A stretch of 64,000 nucleotides of DNA from Mesonia algae (GCF_003253545.1 NZ_QKYV01000005.1:124001-188000); one strand, 5' to 3'; shown: positions 27,600-36,861, numbered from the stretch's first letter. Notes: a model not told the origin generated them from the letters alone. Translations and numbers: made by a program.

Positions 27600-29129
27600 T
27601 TAAGACTTATTCGTTCTCTTTAGTTGATAAACGTCAGGTCTTCGATCTTTTAAATTGTGAACACTACCAAAGGTATGTAGTTCACGTAATAAATCTACAT
27701 CTACATCGGCTACCAAAATCATTTCTGTATTGGGAGTAGCTTCTGCTTTTATTCCGTTAGACGGAAAAGAAAAATCACAAGGTGTAAATACCGCCGATTG
27801 TGCATATTGAATATCCATGTTATGAACATTAGGTAAATTACCAACGCTACCAGCAATGGCAACATAACATTCATTCTCTACAGCTCTGGCTTGTGCACAA
27901 AGACGAACACGGGAATAACCATTTTGAGTATCAGTTAGGAAAGGGACAAATAGAATGTCCATTCCTTCATCAGATAACAAACGAGAAAGCTCTGGGAATT
28001 CTACATCGTAACAAATAAGAATCCCTATTTTACCACAATCGGTGTCGAATGTTTTTAATTCATGACCGCGTTGCATTCCCCAAATTTTAGCTTCATCTGG
28101 TGTGACATGTATTTTTTCATAGCGTTCAACGCTTCCGTCTCTTTTGCACAAATACCCCACGTTGTAAAGGCTGCCATTAATTATTTCGGGCATGCTTCCC
28201 GAGATGATATTAATGTTATAAGAGATAGAAAGCTCAGATAGTTTTTCTTTTACTGTCTCGGTGTAACTTGCTAACTCTCGAATCGCATCGGGTTCAGAAA
28301 GGTGATTGTATTTTGCCATGAGCGGCGCATTGAAAAACTCTGGAAACAAAGCAAAATCAGATCGATAACCTGCAAGGCTATCAATAAAATATTCAGCTTG
28401 TTGCATTAAATCGTCCATGTCTTTGTATGAACGCATTTGCCACTGAATTAAACCTAATCGTACCACACTCTTATTCGCCGATGGCTTTTTTGTGGGTTTA
28501 GTATAATAAATATTATCCCATTCCATCAACACAGCATATTCTCCCGAAGCTTTATCGCCTTCTAAATAGCCTTTTAAAATACGTACAGGGTGAAAATCAT
28601 TAGAAAGCTGAAAGTTAAGTACAGGATCGTGTATTTCTTTTGCTTTTACTTTATCAATATACTGTTTTGGGGTAAGTTCTTTTGCAAATTTATGGTAATT
28701 AGGAATCCTACCGCCAAACACGATTCCCTTTAAATTCAGATTCTCACAAACCTCTTTTCGGTAATCGTATAAACGTCTTCCCAAGCGTAAACCACGATAT
28801 TCAGGTTTAATAAAAACATCAATTCCGTAAAGGGTATCTCCATTCTTATCGTGAACTTTAAAATTATCACCTCCTACAATATCTTGATAGGTATGATGAT
28901 CTTCTACATCGTCTAATTCTACAATCATAGAAAGAGCGCAACCTGCAATATCACCATTAATTTTAATTACAATTTGCCCTTCTGGAAAAAGTGAAATTAA
29001 TTGCCCAATTTCATCTAACTTCCAGTAGGAGTTGGGCATCGAGCCATAAGAGGAAACCGTAGCCTCTTTTAATTCTTCAAAATCCTCGATGGTGAGGTAT
29101 TTTAACTCAATGTTTTCTATTTTATCCAT
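27600..29129 (-). CDS. GNAT acetyltransferase / carbon-nitrogen hydrolase (nitrilase superfamily) fusion
   Basis: The protein has 509 residues in two parts. Residues about 1-200 are a GNAT fold with DVFIKPEYRGLRLGRRLYDYR as the acetyl-CoA loop. Residues about 222-500 are a nitrilase-superfamily amidase with the Glu-Lys-Cys triad in FPEFFNAPL, KIHVTPDE and LICYDVEFPEL. The hydrolase half resembles N-carbamoylputrescine amidase-type enzymes. The gene lies downstream of the arginine decarboxylase/agmatinase operon on the same strand, separated by 251 bases. Polyamine acetylation or amide processing is plausible but not shown. Confidence 0.85.
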   Translation of the reverse strand: MDKIENIELKYLTIEDFEELKEATVSSYGSMPNSYWKLDEIGQLISLFPEGQIVIKINGDIAGCALSMIVELDDVEDHHTYQDIVGGDNFKVHDKNGDTLYGIDVFIKPEYRGLRLGRRLYDYRKEVCENLNLKGIVFGGRIPNYHKFAKELTPKQYIDKVKAKEIHDPVLNFQLSNDFHPVRILKGYLEGDKASGEYAVLMEWDNIYYTKPTKKPSANKSVVRLGLIQWQMRSYKDMDDLMQQAEYFIDSLAGYRSDFALFPEFFNAPLMAKYNHLSEPDAIRELASYTETVKEKLSELSISYNINIISGSMPEIINGSLYNVGYLCKRDGSVERYEKIHVTPDEAKIWGMQRGHELKTFDTDCGKIGILICYDVEFPELSRLLSDEGMDILFVPFLTDTQNGYSRVRLCAQARAVENECYVAIAGSVGNLPNVHNMDIQYAQSAVFTPCDFSFPSNGIKAEATPNTEMILVADVDVDLLRELHTFGSVHNLKDRRPDVYQLKRTNKS

Positions 29130-29146
29130 AGTTGAATTTTATTTAT

Positions 29147-29213
29147 TTGGGCGCTACCCAAGGGTCGGGCTTTCGGCAGTCGCTTTTAAGTTTTGCTGAG
29201 GCAAAAATTAAAG
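29147..29213. other. Structured intergenic element (possible dispersed repeat or small RNA)
   Basis: A G+C-rich island in an A+T-rich gap. It contains a small hairpin TTGGG/CCCAA (29147-29161), then GGGTCGGGCTTTCGG, then a longer hairpin. That hairpin has TTTTGC/GCAAAA around a TGAG loop (29191-29206), extended by CTTTTAA/TTAAAG. The GGTCGGGCT core resembles an intergenic element I have seen repeatedly in flavobacterial genomes, but I cannot assign it to a named RNA family. Confidence 0.4.
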
Positions 29214-29317
29214 AGCTTCAACAATCGCCTTAAATATATTCACGAACTCCATAAAAACTGAATTAGTGAGTAATCCCTAGCGCAAAAAAGCTTTTCTTAT
29301 AAATATTGTTATACAAG

Positions 29318-29363
29318 AAAGCGGAGCAACGTAAAAAAAATCATTTTTAAATTACTCCGCTTT
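29318..29363 (-). terminator. Possible terminator/inverted repeat after the deoxyhypusine-synthase-like gene
   Basis: Arms AAAGCGGAG (29318-29326) and CTCCGCTTT (29355-29363) around a 28-base A+T-rich loop. It lies 18 bases beyond the stop codon on the minus strand. The loop is long, so efficiency is uncertain. Confidence 0.5.
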
Positions 29364-29380
29364 TTTAATTTTAGCTTGTG

Positions 29381-30361
29381 CTACATATCTAATAAATAAG
29401 CAAAAATAAGCGGAGCTACAATGGTAGCATCACTTTCTATAATGAACTTAGGAGTGTCTAAATCTAATTTTCCCCAAGTAATTTTTTCATTAGGTACTGC
29501 TCCCGAATACGATCCATAACTGGTGGTAGAATCTGAAATCTGACAGAAATAGCTCCAAAATGGAGTGTCTGTTCTTTCCATATCTTGGTAAAGCATAGGA
29601 ACTACGCAAATAGGAAAATCTCCTGCAATACCACCTCCAATTTGGAAGAAACCAATTCCGTTTTTAGAATTATCAGTGTACCAATCTGCAAGAAAAGTCA
29701 TGTATTCTATTCCAGATTTTACTGTACTAGCTTTTAACTCTCCTTTCATAACATAGCTGGCAAAAATGTTTCCCATAGTACTGTCTTCCCACCCTGGAAC
29801 AACAATAGGTAAGTTTTTTTCCGCGGCAGCGTACATCCAAGAATCTTTAAGGTCTATTTCATAATATTCTTCAAGAACACCACTTAAAAGCAATTTATAC
29901 ATATACTCATGTGGAAAATAACGTTCGCCATTTGCTTCTGCATCTTTCCAGATTTTTACAATATGTTTTTGTAACCTTCTAAAAGCTTCCTCTTCGGGAA
30001 TACAAGTATCGGTAACTCTATTAAGTCCCTTTTCTAATAAACCCCATTCTTCTTTAGGAGTTAAATCGCGATAATTAGGAATTCTTTTGTAGTGACTGTG
30101 CGCTACTAAATTCATAATATCTTCTTCTAAGTTAGCTCCGGTACAAGAGATGATTTGCACTTTATCTTGGCGAATCATTTCTGCAAAGATCTTCCCTAAC
30201 TCTGCGGTACTCATAGCTCCTGCTAAAGAAACTAACATTTTTGCACCTCCGTTAAGTTGATCTTCGTAAGCTTTTGCAGCATCTACAACACTTGCAGCAT
30301 TAAAGTGCAAGTAATATTTTTCTATAAATTGAGATATGGCTCCTTTATTCTTCATCGTCAT
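29381..30361 (-). CDS. Deoxyhypusine synthase-like protein
   Basis: The protein has 326 residues of the DHS fold. The catalytic Lys is in place (K298 in ITWGKLDLD), with GGGIAGDFPICVVPM and a SGAVPNEK segment as in NAD- and spermidine-binding DHS enzymes. Bacteria lack hypusinated eIF5A. Bacterial members transfer an aminobutyl group to small acceptors, as in homospermidine synthesis. It overlaps agmatinase by 17 bases and ends the operon that makes putrescine, so a polyamine substrate is the natural guess. Either of two Met codons (30361 or 30355) may be the start. Confidence 0.85.
   Translation of the reverse strand: MTMKNKGAISQFIEKYYLHFNAASVVDAAKAYEDQLNGGAKMLVSLAGAMSTAELGKIFAEMIRQDKVQIISCTGANLEEDIMNLVAHSHYKRIPNYRDLTPKEEWGLLEKGLNRVTDTCIPEEEAFRRLQKHIVKIWKDAEANGERYFPHEYMYKLLLSGVLEEYYEIDLKDSWMYAAAEKNLPIVVPGWEDSTMGNIFASYVMKGELKASTVKSGIEYMTFLADWYTDNSKNGIGFFQIGGGIAGDFPICVVPMLYQDMERTDTPFWSYFCQISDSTTSYGSYSGAVPNEKITWGKLDLDTPKFIIESDATIVAPLIFAYLLDM
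29815..29831. repeat. Degenerate relative of the dispersed palindrome
   Basis: TTCCGCGGCAGCG keeps the CCGCGG core and the common reading frame (A-A-A-E on the minus strand), with one arm mismatched. It is inside the deoxyhypusine-synthase-like gene. Confidence 0.35.
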
Positions 30362-31223
30362 TTTCGTTATGGTTTTCGTATTTAAATTTGTAGCTCAACA
30401 TTTTGTAGTAAAGTTTTGCGGCTAAAAAATCTGAAGATTTCTCTTCTTTATTAGGGCAAAGTTCTACAATATCAAAACCTACTACATTTTTCTTTTTAAA
30501 GATAAGTTTTAAAAATTCTAAGGTTTCATACCAAAAAAGTCCGCCTGGTTCTGGGGTCCCTGTGCTAGGCATAATAGAAGGATCGAATGCATCTAAATCT
30601 ATCGTTAAAAATACATTAGGTGTCATTTGCCCAATGGCATCATCCATCCAATCTTCATATAGATCGTGAGCGAAATAGACTTGGTTTTCATCCATATACT
30701 CCAATTCTTCTCCGTCCATAGAGCGAATACCTACCTGAATAAGATTCGTGGTTTTACTCGCTTCGTGAACCGCACAAGCGTGATTGCAAGAAGAGCCTTC
30801 GTATTCTTTGCGAAGGTCTGCATGAGCATCTATTTGTACCACGGTTAAATCTGGAAAAGCCTCATTAAAAGCTCTAATGCTACCTATAGAAATTGAATGT
30901 TCGCCTCCAAAAAGAGTAACAAATTTATCTTGTTTAATGTAGTTTTTAGTGGTCTTATGCACTGCTTCTACCATTTTTTCTGGTGAAGTATTTTCGGTAA
31001 CAGGAGGAGTTAAATAAACTCCTTTCTTGTAAACCTCAGATCGTGTTTCAATATCGTATAATTCCATATTTTCTGAAGCATCTAGAAAAGCTTGCGGACC
31101 TTTGTCTGCTCCCTTTTGCCAGGTGCTAGTCCCATCGTAAGGAACCGGAATTAATACCACTTTTGCTTCATCTAAACGAGCATATTTGTCTGGAATGCCA
31201 GCATAATTTTTTTTAGTTGTCAT
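30345..31223 (-). CDS. speB: Agmatinase (ureohydrolase family)
   Basis: The protein has 292 residues. The binuclear manganese site is complete, in GGEHSIS, QIDAHADLR and TIDLDAFDPS. It should hydrolyse agmatine to putrescine and urea. Neighbouring arginine decarboxylase (11-base overlap) supports agmatinase over arginase. The downstream DHS-like gene overlaps by 17 bases, so all three are made from one message. Confidence 0.92.
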   Translation of the reverse strand: MTTKKNYAGIPDKYARLDEAKVVLIPVPYDGTSTWQKGADKGPQAFLDASENMELYDIETRSEVYKKGVYLTPPVTENTSPEKMVEAVHKTTKNYIKQDKFVTLFGGEHSISIGSIRAFNEAFPDLTVVQIDAHADLRKEYEGSSCNHACAVHEASKTTNLIQVGIRSMDGEELEYMDENQVYFAHDLYEDWMDDAIGQMTPNVFLTIDLDAFDPSIMPSTGTPEPGGLFWYETLEFLKLIFKKKNVVGFDIVELCPNKEEKSSDFLAAKLYYKMLSYKFKYENHNENDDEE

Positions 31224-32613
31224 CGTAGCCTAAAATTTTAAGTAAGTCTTCACTTTTTTGTTGGTTGCTAAATAATTTTGTGGTGATGTTGCCATCTTTA
31301 TCTTTATCGATTAAAATGTGTTTAGGGCTAGGAATAAGACAGTGTTGTAATCCTCCAAAGCCTCCAATACTTTCTTGGTAAGCTCCCGTATTAAAGAAGC
31401 CTATATAAAGAGGTTTTTCTTTTTTGTATTTGGGTAAATAAATAGCGTTCATATGCTGTTCACTATTATAATAATCATCACTATCGCAAGTTAAACCGCC
31501 TAGCAAAACCCTTTCATACTCATCTTCCCATCGGTTTATAGCCAACATAATAAAACGCTTGTTAATGGCCCAAGTATCTGGTAGAGTAGTAATGAAAGAT
31601 GAATTGATCATGTTCCATTTTTCACGATCATTTTGTTGCTTTTGGTAAAGCACTTCATAAATAGCTCCGCCGCTTTCTCCTACCGTAAAGCTACCAAATT
31701 CAGTAAAAATATTAGGAACAGGAACTTCTGCCTCTTCACAGAAATTATTAATTTGATTAATAATCTCATCAATCATATATTGATAATCATACTCAAAGTG
31801 CAGAGAGTTTTTTATAGGAAAACCACCGCCAATATTAAGACTGTCAAGTGTCGGGCAGATTTTTTTTAATCTAACATACACTTTTAAACATTTTACAAGT
31901 TCGTTCCAATAATAGGCAGTATCACGAATACCAGTATTGATGAAGAAATGAAGCATTTTAAGCTCTACTTTCTCATTATTCTTAATTTGATCTTCGTAAA
32001 ACGGAACAATATTTCGGTAACCAATTCCTAATCTTGAAGTGTAAAACTCGAATTTTGGTTCTTCTTCTGAAGCAATACGAATTCCAATCTTGAAATCCTC
32101 TTTTACTTCTTCCGAAAGTAAATCTATTTCTTCATAATTATCAATAATAGGAATACAGTTAGAATGCCCATTGTTAATTAGTCTTGCGATGTTAGAGACG
32201 TATTGAGCACGCTTAAAACCATTACAAATGACAAAGGTATCTTTATTGATTTTACCTTTTTTCATCATTTTCTCAACAATATCAATATCAAAAGCAGATG
32301 ATGTTTCAATATGAATATCGTTGGTAAGAGCTTCATCTAAGACATGCTGAAAATGGGAACTCTTCGTACAATAGCAATAGTTATAATTACCCTTATAATT
32401 ATTCTTTTCGATGGCGTTATTAAACCAGCCTTTAGCTCGTTGAATATTCTCTGAAATTTTAGGTAAATAGGTGAACTTTAATGGAGCGCCATATTCTTTA
32501 ATCAATTCCATTAAGTTAATGTCGTGAAATTCTAAGTTATTATCTTTTAACTTAAATTCCTCTTGAGGGAAATAGTAGGTTTGACTTATAAGGTCAATAT
32601 ACTTTGTATTCAT
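31213..32613 (-). CDS. speA: Biosynthetic arginine decarboxylase (fold type III, short form)
   Basis: The protein has 466 residues of the PLP-dependent alanine-racemase-fold decarboxylases. The PLP Lys is in YCYCTKSSHF near residue 84. GGGFPIKNS binds phosphate and LGGLTCDSDDYY carries the substrate-binding Cys-Asp motif. It is much shorter than E. coli SpeA (about 650 residues), lacking the inserted domains, as in other Bacteroidota. It converts arginine to agmatine, the substrate of the next gene. No exact TAnnTTTG box was found upstream; TATATTTA occurs within the leader. Confidence 0.88.
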   Translation of the reverse strand: MNTKYIDLISQTYYFPQEEFKLKDNNLEFHDINLMELIKEYGAPLKFTYLPKISENIQRAKGWFNNAIEKNNYKGNYNYCYCTKSSHFQHVLDEALTNDIHIETSSAFDIDIVEKMMKKGKINKDTFVICNGFKRAQYVSNIARLINNGHSNCIPIIDNYEEIDLLSEEVKEDFKIGIRIASEEEPKFEFYTSRLGIGYRNIVPFYEDQIKNNEKVELKMLHFFINTGIRDTAYYWNELVKCLKVYVRLKKICPTLDSLNIGGGFPIKNSLHFEYDYQYMIDEIINQINNFCEEAEVPVPNIFTEFGSFTVGESGGAIYEVLYQKQQNDREKWNMINSSFITTLPDTWAINKRFIMLAINRWEDEYERVLLGGLTCDSDDYYNSEQHMNAIYLPKYKKEKPLYIGFFNTGAYQESIGGFGGLQHCLIPSPKHILIDKDKDGNITTKLFSNQQKSEDLLKILGYDDN

Positions 32614-32931
32614 TATGAGTTTTTAAAATATTAAGCATTACTTGAAATACCTGTAAAAGGTAAATATAAATTTATAAAAGAAGCTTAAATTAAAGTAAAA
32701 TTTGAAGTTCAGAGGTTGGCTTAAAAGCTAACTTCTGGAAGAAAGTAAGTGTTGGAGAGGAAGTAAACTTAAAAAACCGGTTGCTTACCTTGTAAACTAT
32801 TGTTATAAAAAACTTCCTGTTTTTTAACAATCCGAAATTTGAAAGAGAGTTCAATTAAATCTGTTAAATTCGAAACAAATAAAATCTATTTTTTATTACT
32901 GTGGAATAGGCTAAATGTTAAATTTTAGCAT
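32614..32931. other. Gene-free interval
   Basis: About 320 A+T-rich bases between the arginine decarboxylase start and the rluB terminator. No ORF, tRNA, repeat or clear regulatory structure was recognised, apart from space for the speA promoter close to 32660. Confidence 0.6.
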
Positions 32932-32959
32932 AAAAAAAGAGCCTTAAAAAAGACTCTTA
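32932..32959 (-). terminator. Terminator after the pseudouridine synthase gene
   Basis: On the minus strand, arms AAGAGTCTT and AAGGCTCTT (one G-T pair) are followed by a run of seven T. It is about 20 bases past the stop codon. Confidence 0.8.
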
Positions 32960-32980
32960 ATACGTTTAAGGTATTGATAA

Positions 32981-33811
32981 TTATATCATTCCTAAATTAA
33001 TCACTTCTTGTTTAGTTAAGTGGCGATAATTTCCTCTAGGTAAATCTTTCTTAGTTAAGCCTCCGTAAACTACGCGGTCTAATTTTACGATTTCATAACC
33101 TAATTTCTTAAATAAACGCTGTACAATGTGTTGGCGAGTACTTTTAAGTTCGATGCCCACTTGTCTCTTAGGTTGATTATCTACATAACTAATATCATCT
33201 ACCTTTAGACTACCATCTTCTAAGGTGATACCTTCTCTAATTTTTTCTAAATCGATTTGGTCTAAGTTCTTATTAAGTTCCACATGGTACAGCTGTCTAA
33301 TACCTTGTTTGGGACTCGATAAATTTTTAGCCATAGTGCCATCGTTAGTAAACAATAATAGTCCCATGCTACTGGTATCTAATTTTCCTACTGGACTCAG
33401 TTTAGATTTTGAGGCTCCGGCAACCAAATCCATAACGGTACGGTTGTTTCTTTCTAAGCTTCCGGTAACGTAAAAACCACTTGGTTTATTAAGTAGTACA
33501 TACTCTTTACGCTCAGGAGTAATTTTTCTTCCGTCAAATTTAACTTCATCAGTAAGTTTAACTTTATAGCCCATCTCTGTAATGACATCTCCATTTACAC
33601 GTACACTTCCTGCAGAGATGTATATATCTGCATCTCTACGAGAACAAACTCCCGCATTAGCAATGTATTTATTAAGACGCATTCCTGCTTGAGGATCTTT
33701 AACTTGTTGATCTACTTTTACTTTATTTTTTGGAGCAGATTTCCTGTCTTTATTAAAAGGCTTATCCTTCTTCTTCATATTTCCTTTTCCTGTATTTCTT
33801 GAGTTGCCCAT
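32981..33811 (-). CDS. RsuA/RluB-family 23S rRNA pseudouridine synthase
   Basis: The protein has 276 residues from the ATG at 33809-33811. A TTG 18 bases upstream overlaps the promoter box and is not used. A basic disordered tail (1-45) precedes an S4 RNA-binding domain (MRLNKYIANAGVCSRRDAD) and a catalytic domain with GKLDTSSMGLLLFTNDG, which holds the catalytic Asp. It isomerises uridine in ribosomal RNA; RluB is the likeliest specificity but RluE/F are not excluded. Confidence 0.87.
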   Translation of the reverse strand: MGNSRNTGKGNMKKKDKPFNKDRKSAPKNKVKVDQQVKDPQAGMRLNKYIANAGVCSRRDADIYISAGSVRVNGDVITEMGYKVKLTDEVKFDGRKITPERKEYVLLNKPSGFYVTGSLERNNRTVMDLVAGASKSKLSPVGKLDTSSMGLLLFTNDGTMAKNLSSPKQGIRQLYHVELNKNLDQIDLEKIREGITLEDGSLKVDDISYVDNQPKRQVGIELKSTRQHIVQRLFKKLGYEIVKLDRVVYGGLTKKDLPRGNYRHLTKQEVINLGMI

Positions 33812-33826
33812 AATGGTAATTTTTTG

Positions 33827-33834
33827 CAAAGGTA
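33827..33834 (-). promoter_or_regulatory. -7 promoter box (TACCTTTG) for the pseudouridine synthase gene
   Basis: Exact TAnnTTTG on the minus strand, 15 bases before the ATG at 33811. It rules out the upstream TTG codon, which lies inside the box. Confidence 0.6.
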
Positions 33835-33871
33835 CAATATAAATAAATGATTACCGTACTATTTATTTTTC

Positions 33872-34780
33872 TTAAAAAATTCTGTTAAGAACTATGTCGA
33901 TATCAATTAATAAAATACTAAAAACACCCAGTACAATAATAAGTTTTAGCAAGTTATGCAAGAGTGTATATTGAAGTTTAGAAGTAGATTTCCATAAAAA
34001 ATAGAGAAAAGTAATGAGTAAAAAGTAAGCTATTAAAAAGTAATAATACATATAACCTATATGAAAATCTTTAAACAAGAGAAGTAGAGTAGGTATAGAG
34101 GTAAGCATAACTAATGCAGTGGCAATTTTTTTGGTAAACCTAGCTCCATACACTACAGGAATAGTATGATATTCTTGCGTAAAGTCTCCTTTTAAATTCT
34201 CTAAATCTTTTACTAACTCCCTTATAGATATAATTAAAAATAAGTAGGTGGCATGAATGAAAATAATAAGGTCGAAGTTTAAATAAAATACAAACACAAC
34301 AAAAAATGGAGCTACAGCAAGAATAGAAGCAGTTAAATTACCTATAAAAGGATATTTTTTAAGCTTGTGTGAGTAAAACCATAAGAAAAATATATATACA
34401 GAAAAGAACAATACCGCTTTAAAGGAAACATAACTTGCTAGTATAACCGATAAAAAATTGAGTGTAAAGTAAACCGAAAGTTTAGTTTTCTGACTAATAT
34501 AATTATCTAAAAAAGTTTTTTGCGGTCTGTTAATTAAGTCTTTTTCGGTATCATAAAAATTATTAATAATATATCCCGATGCAATCGCTAATGCGGAAGC
34601 AAAAACAATAATAAACAAATTAACATCAAATAAGACTTTGCCTAGTGGTTTATCTGGCGCTAAAATATAAATAGAGGTAAGATATTGAGCCGCTATAATA
34701 ACTAAAATATTATAGCCTCTAACTACAGAGAACAAACTTGCTAATTTTAGCAGCAGATGCTTGCTCTTTTGCGAAGACAT
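33872..34780 (-). CDS. UbiA-family prenyltransferase (geranylgeranylglycerol-phosphate transferase-like)
   Basis: The protein has 302 residues and eight or nine membrane helices. The first Asp-rich motif is NNFYDTEKDLINRPQKT and the second is DLENLKGDFTQEYHTIPVVYG; both bind magnesium-prenyl diphosphate in the family. Bacteroidota members of this subgroup are commonly named geranylgeranylglycerol-phosphate geranylgeranyltransferase. The acceptor is not determined by sequence alone. It follows the mevalonate kinase gene by 10 bases, which links it to isoprenoid supply. Confidence 0.82.
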   Translation of the reverse strand: MSSQKSKHLLLKLASLFSVVRGYNILVIIAAQYLTSIYILAPDKPLGKVLFDVNLFIIVFASALAIASGYIINNFYDTEKDLINRPQKTFLDNYISQKTKLSVYFTLNFLSVILASYVSFKAVLFFSVYIFFLWFYSHKLKKYPFIGNLTASILAVAPFFVVFVFYLNFDLIIFIHATYLFLIISIRELVKDLENLKGDFTQEYHTIPVVYGARFTKKIATALVMLTSIPTLLLLFKDFHIGYMYYYFLIAYFLLITFLYFLWKSTSKLQYTLLHNLLKLIIVLGVFSILLIDIDIVLNRIF

Positions 34781-34790
34781 TTATAGTGTT

Positions 34791-35729
34791 TTAAAAATTG
34801 TAGACTACTTCTAATTTGTAATTCTTTAGGGCTTTTTGGGCTTTCTCTAAATCTTCGGTAAACCCTAAAATATAGCCACCGCCACCAGAACCACATAGTT
34901 TTAAATAATAGGCATTGGTATCAATCCCCTCTTTCCAAAGCTTGTGAAATTGCTTAGGAATCATAGGTTTAAAGTTATCTAAAACCACGTGCGAAAGTTG
35001 TTTAATATTTCCGAAAAGAGATTTTACATCACCTTTTAAGAAATCGTCTACACAAGCATCGGTATGTTTTACAAATTTATTTTTGAGCATTTGCCTAAAG
35101 CCTTCTTGCTTCATATTTTCCATAAAGATGTTTACCATAGGAGCAGTTTCTCCTACAATACCACTGTCCAATAAAAATACAGCACCTTTACCGTTTGTTG
35201 CTTGGGAAGGGATACCAGCAGCTTCAATATGATCTTTAGAATTAATAAGAATAGGTAAGCTTAAGTAACTATTTAAAGGATCTAATCCAGAAGATTTGCC
35301 GTGGAAAAATGATTCCATTTCTCCAAAAATAATTTTTAAGCTTAAAAGTTTTTCGCGAGTTAAACTTTCTAAAACCGTAATTTTTTCTTTTGCGTATTTT
35401 TCATAGATCGCAGCAACTAATGCACCACTACTCCCCACACCATAACCTTGAGGGATACTACTGTCAAAATACATTCCTTCTTGAATATCTTTTTCTAAAG
35501 CTCCAAAATCGAAAGTAACTAAGTTAGGTTTTTCTACTGCTAAATCTTTTAAATATGCTGCAAATCGATTTAAATTTTGATTTGATTTTAAATGCTGTCC
35601 GCTAAGGGAATCACTAGATTTTAAAGCTCCATTATAAAAATTATAAGGAATAGATAAACCTTTTGAATCTTTTATAATGCCGTATTCACCAAATAATAAA
35701 ATCTTTGAATAAAATAGTGGTCCTTTCAT
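34791..35729 (-). CDS. Mevalonate kinase-like GHMP kinase
   Basis: The protein has 312 residues. It begins YSKILLFGEYGIIKDSKGLSIPY, has the GHMP ATP loop PQGYGVGSSGALVAA, and ends with the GSGGGGYILGF motif. The position between diphosphomevalonate decarboxylase and a prenyltransferase supports phosphorylation of mevalonate or phosphomevalonate. The exact step is inferred from context, because GHMP kinases are hard to tell apart. It lies 36 bases after the decarboxylase gene. Confidence 0.85.
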   Translation of the reverse strand: MKGPLFYSKILLFGEYGIIKDSKGLSIPYNFYNGALKSSDSLSGQHLKSNQNLNRFAAYLKDLAVEKPNLVTFDFGALEKDIQEGMYFDSSIPQGYGVGSSGALVAAIYEKYAKEKITVLESLTREKLLSLKIIFGEMESFFHGKSSGLDPLNSYLSLPILINSKDHIEAAGIPSQATNGKGAVFLLDSGIVGETAPMVNIFMENMKQEGFRQMLKNKFVKHTDACVDDFLKGDVKSLFGNIKQLSHVVLDNFKPMIPKQFHKLWKEGIDTNAYYLKLCGSGGGGYILGFTEDLEKAQKALKNYKLEVVYNF

Positions 35730-35765
35730 AGTATCGATTTAATGCTTTAAAGCAAAATTCTTTAA

Positions 35766-36845
35766 TTATAAGGGTTTTGCTCCGAAGCCTACCTCATCAC
35801 AAATATACATCCCTTTTTGACAATAACCAACTAACTGATTCTTAATGAAATCTAAAACTTTAGCTTTTTCATTCTCTGGGTATAAAACATGTACATTAGC
35901 GCCCGCATCTAAAGTAAAACAGATTTTACTTTTATGTGTTTCTCTATATTCCCAAATTTTATTAATAATCTCTAGCGTATTGGGTTTCATGAGAATAAAG
36001 TAAGGAGAGCTACTCATCATCATAGCGTGCAAAGACAAAGCTTCTTGTTCTACTATGAATATAAATTCATCTAAGTTTCCAGATTGCAAAACGGTTAATA
36101 TTTTCTCTAAATTGCTGTTGGCTTGTAAAAACCTTTGTTCAGCAAAAGGGTGATTGTACATTAAATTATGTCCAACCGTACTACTTACTTGCTTTTCTCC
36201 GCGATCAACTAACAGTATGGTATCTTGATAATTTTTAAAAACTTCATGAACCTTATCAGAAAATTCTACCCCATATAAATTAGAACTTTTATTTACTGCG
36301 GTATGTTCTCCCCAAACAACTAAATTTCCTTTAATACTTCTTGCGGCACTCCCAGAACCTAGACGAGCTAAAAATGAAGCTTTTTGATTAAAAAAATCAT
36401 CAGTCATAACGGAATTTGCTTGTCGTTCTAATGCTAATAAACATAAAGCTAAAGCGCTCATTCCGCTGGCAGAAGAGGCTATTCCGCTACTGTGTGGAAA
36501 AGAATTTTGAGTTTCAATTTTAAAGTGATAGTCTTTGAGAAATGGAAGGTACTTTTCTATACGTTCAAAAAATTTCTCAATTTTAGGTTCAAAACTTTCG
36601 GTTCTATTTCCGTCAAGGTACACTTCAAAAGAAAATTTTTGAGAACTATTTTTTTTCTGATAACTTAGTTGTGTGGTGGTTTTACAATGAGAAAGCGTAA
36701 AACTAATAGAACTATTTTTAGGTAATTGTTCGCCGTATTTTCCCCAATATTTTACCAAAGCAATATTACTAGGAGACTCCCATTTTACTTCTCCTTTTTC
36801 TGGAAGTTGGTAGCTTTTAGATGGAATAAATTGCTGCTCTTGCAT
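35766..36845 (-). CDS. mvaD: Diphosphomevalonate decarboxylase
   Basis: The protein has 359 residues of the GHMP fold. SPSNIALVKYWGKYGEQLPKNSS is the family's N-terminal signature. SSGIASSASGMSALALCLL is the ATP loop, and TLDAGANVHVLYP lies near the end. It makes isopentenyl diphosphate from diphosphomevalonate with ATP. It is the first gene of the mvaD-mevalonate kinase-UbiA operon and has its own promoter box at 36862-36869. The mevalonate route is the standard one in Flavobacteriia. Confidence 0.93.
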   Translation of the reverse strand: MQEQQFIPSKSYQLPEKGEVKWESPSNIALVKYWGKYGEQLPKNSSISFTLSHCKTTTQLSYQKKNSSQKFSFEVYLDGNRTESFEPKIEKFFERIEKYLPFLKDYHFKIETQNSFPHSSGIASSASGMSALALCLLALERQANSVMTDDFFNQKASFLARLGSGSAARSIKGNLVVWGEHTAVNKSSNLYGVEFSDKVHEVFKNYQDTILLVDRGEKQVSSTVGHNLMYNHPFAEQRFLQANSNLEKILTVLQSGNLDEFIFIVEQEALSLHAMMMSSSPYFILMKPNTLEIINKIWEYRETHKSKICFTLDAGANVHVLYPENEKAKVLDFIKNQLVGYCQKGMYICDEVGFGAKPL

Positions 36846-36861
36846 AACCGCATTTTTTGTG

